Positions 7,590 through 14,722 of a DNA stretch of 20,985 nt are shown in pieces; positions within the stretch are counted from its first letter, which is position 1; each line of letters begins with the position of its first letter. Made by a program: the position numbers and the translations under genes. A model generated the notes under the pieces. It saw only the letters and a program-made list of their open reading frames with translations. It did no database searches and had not been told where the DNA came from. Origin of the DNA: Deltaproteobacteria bacterium (lineage in GTDB: Bacteria; Myxococcota_A; UBA9042; DTJE01); the NCBI GenBank assembly GCA_016784945.1, contig JADHTP010000019.1, positions 1 through 20,985 on the forward strand, given 5' to 3'.

Positions 7590-7642
7590 AGAACTTCCGC
7601 GGCCGGGCTGCCGGTAGACCCCGCGGAACCGAGAGGGCACAA

Positions 7643-8899
7643 GTGGATCAGAAACAGAACACGAAGGAATCATTACACTGCTCGTTCTGCGGGACGTCCC
7701 AGAACCAGGCGCATCGGCTCATTGCCGGACCCAACGTCTATATCTGCGACGAGTGCGTCTCGCTGTGCAACGATATCATCGCCGAGGAGACGGACCGGGA
7801 CCAGACCCATGGCCGCTACAGCGCCATCCCCAAGCCGAAAGAGATCGTCCGGTTCCTGGACGAGTACGTGATCGAGCAGGACTATGCCAAGAAGATCCTG
7901 TCCGTGGCCGTGTACAACCACTACAAGCGGGTGGAGGCGCGGGAGGATCGGCGGAGTGGTGGACTGGAGGTTCAGAAGAGCAATATCCTGCTGCTGGGCC
8001 CCACGGGCTGCGGCAAGACGCTTCTGGCCCAGACCCTGGCGCGGGTGCTGAAGGTCCCCTTCGCCATGACCGACGCCACCTCCCTCACCGAGGCCGGCTA
8101 CGTGGGCGAGGACGTGGAGAACGTGATCCTGGCCCTGCTGCAGAACGCCGACTGGGACGTGGACGCCGCCCGCCGCGGGATCGTTTACATCGACGAGATC
8201 GACAAGGTGGCACGCAAGGCCGACAATCCTTCCATCACCAGGGACGTCTCCGGTGAGGGAGTCCAGCAGGCCCTGCTGAAGATCATCGAGGGCACCGTGG
8301 CCAACGTGCCGCCCAAGGGGGGGCGGAAACACCCCCAGCAGGAATACGTGCAGGTCGATACCACCGACATCCTTTTCATCTGCGGCGGCGCCTTCGTTGG
8401 ACTCGACAAGCTGGTGGACAACCGGCTCAGCGGCGGCAATATCGGGTTCGGTTCGGGGGAGGTCCGTTTGGCGAACCGGACCATCGGAGAACTCCTGGCC
8501 GAGGTGCAGCCCGAAGACCTCCTCACCTTCGGCCTGATCCCCGAATTCGTGGGGCGGTTCGCCGTGGTGGGGCCACTGCACGAACTGTCCGAGGAAGCCC
8601 TGTCCCGGATCCTGACCACCCCCAAGAACGCCCTGACGAAGCAGTACCAGTGGCTGTTCGAAATGGACGGCATGGACCTGCGTTTCACCGAGGCCGCCCT
8701 GAATGCCATCGCCCACCGGGCCACGGAACGGGGATCGGGGGCCAGGGGCCTGCGCAGCATCATGGAGTGCGTGATGCTGGACGTGATGTACGACCTGCCC
8801 AGCGAGGAGAACGTCAAGGAGGTCGTCATCAACAAGGAATCCGTGTTGCAGGGCGAGCGCCCGCTGGTCCTCTATCACGCCGATGCCGAATCAGCTTAG
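7643..8899 (+). CDS. clpX: ATP-dependent Clp protease ATP-binding subunit ClpX
   Basis: ClpX is the AAA+ unfoldase that recognises tagged cytoplasmic proteins and feeds them to ClpP. All signatures are present in 418 residues. They are the zinc-binding domain (C13, C16, C35, C38), Walker A GPTGCGKT (119-126), the GYVG pore loop (152-155), Walker B IVYIDEID (180-187), and the RKH loop within KGGRKHPQQE. The ClpP-docking IGF loop (NIGFGSG), EFVGRF and the sensor-2 region GARGLRSIME are also there. Walker A has Cys where Ser is usual. The start is GTG at 7643, supported by GAGAGGG (7631-7637). Unlike the common tig-clpP-clpX arrangement, no clpP or trigger factor gene precedes it; the upstream gene is an unrelated membrane protein. 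The intact IGF loop implies that a ClpP partner is encoded elsewhere. Confidence 0.97.
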   Translation: MDQKQNTKESLHCSFCGTSQNQAHRLIAGPNVYICDECVSLCNDIIAEETDRDQTHGRYSAIPKPKEIVRFLDEYVIEQDYAKKILSVAVYNHYKRVEAREDRRSGGLEVQKSNILLLGPTGCGKTLLAQTLARVLKVPFAMTDATSLTEAGYVGEDVENVILALLQNADWDVDAARRGIVYIDEIDKVARKADNPSITRDVSGEGVQQALLKIIEGTVANVPPKGGRKHPQQEYVQVDTTDILFICGGAFVGLDKLVDNRLSGGNIGFGSGEVRLANRTIGELLAEVQPEDLLTFGLIPEFVGRFAVVGPLHELSEEALSRILTTPKNALTKQYQWLFEMDGMDLRFTEAALNAIAHRATERGSGARGLRSIMECVMLDVMYDLPSEENVKEVVINKESVLQGERPLVLYHADAESA

Positions 8900-8974
8900 G
8901 GAAGTCCCCGTCAAGCGTTTCACCACCTTCCGGATCTTGCGCTGGGCCGTTTTCTCGGGCAGGATGTATCCGCG

Positions 8975-9472
8975 ATGAAACAGATATTCGCACCCTGGAG
9001 AATGGACTACATCATATCGGAGAAGCCCGAAGGCTGCGTCTTCTGCGACCTCCCCGGGCAGGGGATCAACGATGAGACCCTGATCCTGTACCGGGGCGCG
9101 GGCGCCTTCGTGATCATGAACCGGTACCCCTACGTGTCGGGGCACCTGATGGTGGTCCCGAACCGGCACCTGGAGCACCCCCTCCTGCTGGATCCCGTGG
9201 AGTGGAGCGAGATCAACGACCTGGTCATCCCCTGCGTCCAGGCCCTGAAGAACGTGTTCAATCCCCATGGATTCAACATCGGAATGAACATCGGTCAGGC
9301 GGGAGGCGCCGGCATTCACGAGCACATCCACGTCCACGTGATTCCCAGGTGGACCGGCGACAACAACATGGTCCCGGTGCTGACCGATACGCGGGTGATC
9401 CCCGAGTCCCTGGAGGAAACGTGGAAGAAGCTGATCCCCGAATTCAAGAAGCTGGAGCAGGTGTCCAAATGA
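8975..9472 (+). CDS. HIT-family nucleotide hydrolase or diadenosine tetraphosphate phosphorylase
   Basis: This 165-residue cytoplasmic protein carries the histidine triad H117-I-H119-V-H121-V-I; the middle His is the nucleophile that forms the nucleotidyl intermediate in this superfamily. It also has an N-terminal PWR motif and C21-V-F-C24, which with nearby histidines forms the zinc site of the Ap4A phosphorylase-like HIT branch. GHLMVVPNRH is the usual substrate-side strand. The likely substrates are dinucleoside polyphosphates or AMP derivatives; the exact one cannot be read from sequence. The start has only a weak AGGA far upstream, but the MKQIF-APWRM beginning is typical of the family. 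It lies 75 bases after clpX, and its stop overlaps the next start as ATGA. Confidence 0.9.
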   Translation: MKQIFAPWRMDYIISEKPEGCVFCDLPGQGINDETLILYRGAGAFVIMNRYPYVSGHLMVVPNRHLEHPLLLDPVEWSEINDLVIPCVQALKNVFNPHGFNIGMNIGQAGGAGIHEHIHVHVIPRWTGDNNMVPVLTDTRVIPESLEETWKKLIPEFKKLEQVSK

Positions 9473-10179
9473 AGAGGTTTCTGGTTGTCCTGGTGTCCGC
9501 GACTCTGTTCGCGTCCACGGCCGTCGCCCAGTCGAAGATCTCCAACTCGCTGTACAAGGAAGGCGTGCAACTGGGGAACGAAGGCAAGGTGGAGGACGCC
9601 CTGGACAAGTTCCAGGCCGCGGCGGCCCTGGAACCCAAGGTCTTTCTCTACCAGTTGAAGCTGGCCTACGCCTACGAGATCCTCAAGCGTTATCCCGAGG
9701 CCCAGGCCGCCTACGAGAACGCCGTGGCCCTCAAGAAGAGGTCTCCGGAGGCCCACCGAGGCCTGGCGGACGTGCTGAGGCGGGTGCGTTTCTTCGAGCC
9801 CAGCGAGACCCACTACAAGCGGGCGCTGAAGTACCGCAGGAAGTACAAGGACGCCATGAAGGGCCTGGCGATCCTGTATGCCGAGAAGGAAGACCTGGGC
9901 AACGCCGCCAAGACCTATATGAAGGTCTTCAAGTCCTTCCCCAAGGACGTGGATGCCGCTTTCAAGGTCGCTAACGTCTACTGGCAGCAGAAGAAGCTCG
10001 ACGAGGCCATCGAATACTATCGCAAGGCCATCGAACTGGATTCGGGCTACCACAAGGCCCGGTTCGGGCTGGGCCTGGCTCTGAGGGACAAGGGCGACGT
10101 GGAAGGGGCCCGCAGCCAACTCAAGAAGGCCTGCGAGGCCGGGATCAAGCAGGCCTGCAAGCGCCTGTTTCAACTGTGA
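9469..10179 (+). CDS. Secreted TPR-repeat protein
   Basis: The 236-residue product has a cleavable signal peptide (basic MKRF, hydrophobic core, AVA before Gln21), then six contiguous 34-residue tetratricopeptide repeats filling about residues 25-228, and an end segment with two Cys six residues apart. It is thus a periplasmic or outer-membrane-associated scaffold that binds a partner protein; the partner cannot be named. The start is the ATG overlapping the HIT gene stop (ATGA), with GGAGCAGG ahead. The reading frame stays open further upstream inside the HIT gene, but that part is an out-of-frame Arg-rich shadow. The co-translated HIT gene may be linked only by position. It converges with the wzc-like gene, 27 bases apart. 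Confidence 0.85.
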   Translation: MKRFLVVLVSATLFASTAVAQSKISNSLYKEGVQLGNEGKVEDALDKFQAAAALEPKVFLYQLKLAYAYEILKRYPEAQAAYENAVALKKRSPEAHRGLADVLRRVRFFEPSETHYKRALKYRRKYKDAMKGLAILYAEKEDLGNAAKTYMKVFKSFPKDVDAAFKVANVYWQQKKLDEAIEYYRKAIELDSGYHKARFGLGLALRDKGDVEGARSQLKKACEAGIKQACKRLFQL

Positions 10180-10206
10180 TGCTCGGGGTTTGATTCCGGG
10201 CGGGTT

Positions 10207-12441
10207 TCAGGTGTCTTTCTTGCCAGCGTCGTCCCGGCCATAGTACCCGTACTTGTCCCCCCCGTAGTACCCGTACATGTAGCCATAGCCGTAGCCGTAG
10301 CCCCGCTTGGTCACGTCCAGGTCGTTGAGGAGGATGCCCAGGGTGCGGGCCGACACGGCGGAAAGTTCCCGTCGCACCAGTTGCAGTGACTCGTTGGTGG
10401 TCCTGCCCACCTTCACCACGAGAATCAGCCCGTCCACGAGTCCGCACAGGATCCGGGGATCGGACACGGGAATCACCGGCGGCGAGTCCAGGATCACGGT
10501 GTCGTAACGTTCCTTCAGCTCGTCCATGGTGGCGGTCAGCGAGGGCAGGCCCAGGAGGTCGGAAGGGTTCGGCGGCGGCGGGCCGCAGGGCAGGATGTCG
10601 AGATTGGGGACGACGGTGGTCTGGATGGCCTCCTCCACGGTGGAGTCCCCCACCAGGATTGTGGACAGGCCCCGGTCCGTCTCGATGCCGAAGGTCTTGT
10701 GGAGCCGGGGCCTGCGCATGTCGGCGTCCACGATGCAGGTGCGGGTGCCGAAGCGTGACAGGGTGATCCCCAGATTGATGACCACGGTGGACTTCCCCTC
10801 CCAGGGACTGGGGCTCGACACCAGCAGGGTGCGGACCCTCCGGTCCGGGAGGATGAACAGGAAATTGGTCCGGATGGTGTTCATGGCCTCGGCCACGGAG
10901 GACTTGGGTTTCTGCAGCACGTAGAAGTCGCGATCGATCACGGACGACCCGCCCTTGTCCACCTTCCTGTCCTGCTTCTTGTCCCCCGGGATGGTTGGGA
11001 TGATTCCCAGGCAGGGGGCCCCCACCAGGTTTTCGGCGTCCAGCGGCCCCTTCACCGTGTTGTCCAGCATTTCCACAAGGAAACCGAGGCCGATGCCGAG
11101 GAAGATGCCGAGCAGGGTGCCCACGGCGAGGCTCAGGCGCATGTCCGGGCGGATGGGTCGTTCGGGGACCCGGGCCAGTTCCTGGATGCGTACATTGTTG
11201 GTCTCTACCTGGGCGCTGAGGGTGGTCTCCATAAAGCGGTTTCGCACCTGGTCATACACGTCGGTGGCGTCGGTCTTGTGTTCGGAAAGGACGTTGTATT
11301 CCACCTGAAGATCGCCCATCTCGGCCAGGTCCGTTTCAGCCTGGGTCAGCAGGGAATCCACCTGCCTGAGCGTGTTGACCACTTCGTCGTAATCACCCAT
11401 GACCACGGCCAGGCGGGCCTCGACCTCGGTCCTGAGCGTGGTCTCCACCATGCGGATCTGACCGTCGATGGCCCGGATCTTCGGGTGTTTCTCGCCGTAG
11501 GTGATGGCCTCCGCGGTCCGGCTGTCCCGAAGGGCCACGAGCCGATCCTTGAGACTGGACACGAAAGAGCTCGTGAGGACTTCGCCCAGGGGAATTGAAA
11601 AGAGGTCTTCATTCCTCCTCACCTGCTTGGCCCGCGTTCTTTTGGCGTCCAATTCGGACTTCTCGAGCAGCAGCAAGCCCTGCTTGTTGTTCAACAGGCG
11701 GATCCGTTCCTGGAGGGCCTTCAGTCGGGTCTCGAAGGAGCCCACGTTGTGCTTGCGTTCGAACTCCAGGACCTCCAGGTCGGCCCTTTCCTTGGCGGCG
11801 CGGTACTTGTCGACCATCTTGCGCAGCTCGACGTTGGCTTCCCGCAGCACGGAGCGTCGATAGTCGATGTTCTGCTCCCGATACGCGAACACCACTTCGT
11901 TCACCAGTTCCGCGGCTCGTGCCGGATCGGAATCGTCCACGCTCACTTCCACCACGGTGCTGTCACGCACGGGCTCCACTGAAATGCGTGATTGCAGCAT
12001 CCTGGCCGGGATCTTGTCGGCGAGGCGTTTGCGTCGTTCCTGTTCGGTGATGGTCTGACCCGGGTCCACACCGAGGAACTCCGGGTCATCGCCGAGGTGC
12101 AGCTTGGCGGCCACCCGTTCGGCCACATCGAGGCTCGTGATGATGCGGATCTGGGTCTTGAAGTACTCCTTGGACAGCCAGTAGTTGTTGGAGCCGAGCT
12201 CCACCACTTCCTTGACGCCCGAGAGGATCCTGGGGGGCGAGTGCTCGATGATCAGGGAGGCCGTGGCCCGGAACACGGGGGTCTTCTGCTTGGTGAACAC
12301 CGTCACGGTGGCCAGCACGGCCACGAAGGTGAGGATAGCCCACCACCTGCGCTTGTTGAGCACGTAAGTGAACTTCTTGATCTGATGACCGAAGTCGGCG
12401 CGGGTGCTGTTGTCGGGCCCGCTGCTGGTCTTGCTCTCCAA
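10207..12441 (-). CDS. Wzc-like polysaccharide copolymerase and tyrosine kinase (BY-kinase)
   Basis: The 744-residue protein has a cytoplasmic N-terminus, one helix at residues 33-49, and a periplasmic Wzz-type domain with long coiled coils (about 50-430). A second Gly-rich helix follows near 435-458, then a cytoplasmic bacterial tyrosine kinase domain. Kinase motifs are Walker A SPWEGKST (about 546-553), Walker A' VDADMRRPR (about 571) and Walker B VILDSPP (about 646). The tail carries ten tyrosines in GY/YY repeats, the autophosphorylation cluster that controls oligomer state in Wzc and BceF. It sets chain length and export of a capsular or exopolysaccharide. The start is a TTG; GGAGG lies 13 bases ahead and no better start exists. 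No glycosyltransferase, Wza or Wzx gene is near, so it is separated from any polysaccharide locus. It lies behind holB on the same strand with its own promoter candidate. Confidence 0.93.
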   Translation of the reverse strand: MESKTSSGPDNSTRADFGHQIKKFTYVLNKRRWWAILTFVAVLATVTVFTKQKTPVFRATASLIIEHSPPRILSGVKEVVELGSNNYWLSKEYFKTQIRIITSLDVAERVAAKLHLGDDPEFLGVDPGQTITEQERRKRLADKIPARMLQSRISVEPVRDSTVVEVSVDDSDPARAAELVNEVVFAYREQNIDYRRSVLREANVELRKMVDKYRAAKERADLEVLEFERKHNVGSFETRLKALQERIRLLNNKQGLLLLEKSELDAKRTRAKQVRRNEDLFSIPLGEVLTSSFVSSLKDRLVALRDSRTAEAITYGEKHPKIRAIDGQIRMVETTLRTEVEARLAVVMGDYDEVVNTLRQVDSLLTQAETDLAEMGDLQVEYNVLSEHKTDATDVYDQVRNRFMETTLSAQVETNNVRIQELARVPERPIRPDMRLSLAVGTLLGIFLGIGLGFLVEMLDNTVKGPLDAENLVGAPCLGIIPTIPGDKKQDRKVDKGGSSVIDRDFYVLQKPKSSVAEAMNTIRTNFLFILPDRRVRTLLVSSPSPWEGKSTVVINLGITLSRFGTRTCIVDADMRRPRLHKTFGIETDRGLSTILVGDSTVEEAIQTTVVPNLDILPCGPPPPNPSDLLGLPSLTATMDELKERYDTVILDSPPVIPVSDPRILCGLVDGLILVVKVGRTTNESLQLVRRELSAVSARTLGILLNDLDVTKRGYGYGYGYMYGYYGGDKYGYYGRDDAGKKDT

Positions 12442-12477
12442 GGTAGGGACTCTGCCTCCAGACGCGGAATGGCCCGG

Positions 12478-12508
12478 ATCATATAGGTTGCGATGGTCTC
12501 GCGCAACC
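12478..12508 (-). promoter_or_regulatory. Candidate wzc promoter overlapped by an inverted repeat
   Basis: On the minus strand TTGCGC (12506-12501) and TATGAT (12483-12478) are 17 bases apart. A perfect seven-base inverted repeat, GGTTGCG (12486-12492) and CGCAACC (12502-12508), covers the -35 box and most of the spacer, as an operator would. The dyad could instead be a weak terminator for holB, whose stop codon is at 12526. Confidence 0.4.
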
Positions 12509-12525
12509 GTGGACGGAGGGGGGGG

Positions 12526-13497
12526 TCAGAGAGCCAGTACGATCCGGTCCACGGCGGACCGCGTGTACGGCCGGTATCGGCGGGTAGCGTCCCATTCGTG
12601 GTAGGCGCGGACCATCTCCTGCAGGCGCTCCATGCCCACCCGGGAGGCAAAGGTCCTCAAGGGGACTGCCATGTCGGCATTGGTGAAGGTGTCATCGGGC
12701 AGGCCGGCCCAGGCCAGCAGCAGGTCGGAAAGGACCGACTCGATGAGGTCCATGTAGACGGCGGATTCTTCGCGGGAGGACGCCACGCCTTCGGAAAAGG
12801 CGAGCTTTTCGTCCGGGCCGCAGCCCGCCAGCGACAGGAAGCCCTGGATGAAGTCCACCCGTTCCCCGAGCGCCTCGCCTTCGGCGAGCTGCAGGGCCCG
12901 CTGGACGGATCCACGCGACAGGACGGCGGCGTCCCGCGCCAGGGCCTCGTCCATGTTGTGCCGGCCCACGAGAAGGCCCACCACGTCCTCCGTGGCGAGG
13001 GGTCCGAAGGGAACCTGGAAGCACCGCGACAGGACCGTCCGGGGCAGGATGTCCGGCGTGGAGGTGACCAGGACAAAAAGCGAGCGGGGGGGCGGCTCTT
13101 CCAGGGTTTTGAGGGCCGCGTTCGCCGCCTCGTGTGTCAGGGTGTGGGCATCGTCCACCAGCAGGAACTTCCAGGGACCCACCATGGGTTCGAAGAACAG
13201 TCGGGACATCACGTCCCGCATGGTGCCGATCTTGAGAACCCCCTTGTCGGGAGGCGGCCTGTGGATGTCCACGAAGGTCCCCTCATCCACCTGGCGGCAG
13301 GGCGTGCAGGCGCCGCAGGCGTCGCCGTCCACGGGCTCATGGCACACCAGGTAGGAATAGAGGGCCAGGGCCAGCGATCGCTTGCCCACGCCTTCGGGCC
13401 CGTGGAACAGGTAGGCATGGGGCACCCGGTCCCGGTCCGCGGCTCGCCGGAGGATTTCCTTGACGGCCCCGTGCCCCACGATGTCCGCAAACCTCAT
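12526..13497 (-). CDS. holB: DNA polymerase III subunit delta'
   Basis: The 323-residue protein is a clamp-loader AAA+ subunit that helps load the sliding clamp in replication. It has a P-loop-like GPEGVGKR (33-40), where Arg replaces the usual Thr/Ser, as expected for a non-hydrolysing delta' subunit. Four zinc ligands follow (C52, C61, C64, C67). A Walker B-like LLVDDAH and the conserved NALLKTLEEPP-type helix (here NAALKTLEEPP) come next, then the SRC motif in RTVLSRCF. The C-terminal third is the helical collar domain. The length is normal. The start is ATG with only a weak AGGG ahead. It is divergent from ald. tmk, often next to holB, is absent. Confidence 0.92.
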   Translation of the reverse strand: MRFADIVGHGAVKEILRRAADRDRVPHAYLFHGPEGVGKRSLALALYSYLVCHEPVDGDACGACTPCRQVDEGTFVDIHRPPPDKGVLKIGTMRDVMSRLFFEPMVGPWKFLLVDDAHTLTHEAANAALKTLEEPPPRSLFVLVTSTPDILPRTVLSRCFQVPFGPLATEDVVGLLVGRHNMDEALARDAAVLSRGSVQRALQLAEGEALGERVDFIQGFLSLAGCGPDEKLAFSEGVASSREESAVYMDLIESVLSDLLLAWAGLPDDTFTNADMAVPLRTFASRVGMERLQEMVRAYHEWDATRRYRPYTRSAVDRIVLAL

Positions 13498-13598
13498 GGC
13501 CCTAGCCTAAATGATTCCCGGCGCAACGAGGCGGTTTTTTTTACGCAAGGCAGGGTACTATTGTCGGACTCACGGAGAAACGCCCTCGGGAGGCTGTG

Positions 13599-14711
13599 AT
13601 GATCGTCGGGGTGCCACGGGAATTCCAGGTCCAGGAATACAGAGTGGGAATGACGCCGGCGGGCGTGGCCCGTCTGGTGGAGAGGGGACACGAGGTCCTG
13701 GTGGCCTCGGGCGCGGGCGTGGATTCGGGGATACCGGACGAGACCTACCTGCGCATGGGGGCCAGGGTGTGCTCCAACGTGGAGGAGGTCTACGGGAGCG
13801 CGGAAATGGTGGTGAAGGTGAAGGAGCCCACGGAGGTGGAACTGCCCCTGATGCGGGATGGTTCGCTGATCTGCTCGTTCCTGCACCTGGCCACCCGTTC
13901 GGACCTGGTCCATTCCATGTCGGATCGGGGCCTGACCGCCCTGGCCTACGAGACCGTGGAGGATCCGCGGGGGCGCCTCCCCCTCCTGAGGCCCATGAGC
14001 GAGATATCGGGCCGCATGGCCACCCAGGTGGGCGCCAACTGCCTGGTGAAGGAGAACGGGGGCAAGGGCATCCTCCTGGGCGGCGTGCCCGGGGTGAAAC
14101 CGGGCGTGGTGGTCATACTGGGTGGCGGCACCGTTGGCGCCAACGCCGCCAAGGTGGCCGTGGGAATGGGCGCGGCGGTCTACGTGCTCGATCGGGACAT
14201 CCGGCGGCTGTCGTACCTGGATGACATCTTCGGCGGACGGGTCAAGACTGTGTTTTCAGATGCGGCCTCCATCGACGAACTGGTGCCCCAGGCGGACCTG
14301 CTCATCGGGGCGGTTCTGGAGACCGGACGGACCGCCACCATGCTGGTGAGCGAGGCCCGGGTACGGCAAATGGACACCGGGAGCGTGATCGTGGACGTAT
14401 CCGTGGACCAGGGGGGCTGCGTGGAGACGACTCGTCCCACGTCACACGGGAACCCCACTTTCGAAAAGTTCGGCGTCATCCACTATGGGGTGCCCAACAT
14501 GCCCGGCGCGGTGGCGCGCACCTCCACCTTCGCCCTGGGCAACGCCACCATTGGATTCGTAGCCGACCTGGCCGATCTCGGACTCAAGGCCGCCATGGAA
14601 AAGGACCCCGGGCTCGGCCTGGGCGTCAACATTCACAACGGCCATGTCACCCATCGCGGTGTGGCCGAATCCCTGGGCGTGCCCTTTTGCGAGGTGGGCG
14701 ATCTCCTTTGA
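13599..14711 (+). CDS. ald: Alanine dehydrogenase
   Basis: The enzyme interconverts L-alanine and pyruvate plus ammonia with NAD(H) in the cytoplasm. All key residues fall at the positions known from characterised enzymes: R15, K75 (in VKVKEP) and H96 (in FLHLAT). The Rossmann motif ILGGGTVGANAAKVA begins near residue 172, and the Ala dehydrogenase signature with its NMPGAVARTSTFAL segment follows. The length of 370 residues is typical. GGGAGG (13588-13593) lies five bases before the ATG at 13599, which I prefer to the GTG at 13596. The preceding 101 bases shared with holB contain a run of eight T but no promoter I would defend. The stop codon lies 12 bases before the GT51 gene start. Confidence 0.96.
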   Translation: MIVGVPREFQVQEYRVGMTPAGVARLVERGHEVLVASGAGVDSGIPDETYLRMGARVCSNVEEVYGSAEMVVKVKEPTEVELPLMRDGSLICSFLHLATRSDLVHSMSDRGLTALAYETVEDPRGRLPLLRPMSEISGRMATQVGANCLVKENGGKGILLGGVPGVKPGVVVILGGGTVGANAAKVAVGMGAAVYVLDRDIRRLSYLDDIFGGRVKTVFSDAASIDELVPQADLLIGAVLETGRTATMLVSEARVRQMDTGSVIVDVSVDQGGCVETTRPTSHGNPTFEKFGVIHYGVPNMPGAVARTSTFALGNATIGFVADLADLGLKAAMEKDPGLGLGVNIHNGHVTHRGVAESLGVPFCEVGDLL

Positions 14712-14722
14712 GGCGTGCCGCA

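Larger units (their letters stand above)
7251..7642. other. 392-base non-coding stretch upstream of clpX
   Basis: I see no convincing gene here. In order it holds a perfect dyad (7260-7274), an AT-rich island (about 7291-7350, with AAACAAAAAAATATTC and two TATAAAA-type motifs), a strong hairpin (7402-7426), the palindrome GGGGGCGCCCCC (7449-7460), a run of nine G near 7527, and a promoter-like sequence (7560-7589). A 66-codon open frame at 7391 has GGAGG too close to its ATG and a composition unlike protein, so I do not call it. The density of structure would fit a regulatory leader or a small RNA; neither is proven. Confidence 0.5.

Noticed and set aside
7391..7591. 66-codon open frame in the clpX upstream gap
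   Set aside because: GGAGG lies only one base before its ATG; the product is Gly/Arg-rich with a run of Gly from the G9 tract and has no protein-like pattern.
7673..8878. 401-codon minus-strand frame over clpX
   Set aside because: Antisense shadow; clpX is unmistakable.
12442..12525. Possible holB-wzc fusion, since the frame is open between the holB stop and the wzc start
   Set aside because: holB ends in a proper stop at a normal family length, and the 84 bases between encode Pro/Arg-rich sequence with promoter-like signals.
13535..13542. T8 run looking like an intrinsic terminator
   Set aside because: It sits between the starts of two divergent genes (holB and ald), so no transcript should end there, and no strong stem precedes it.
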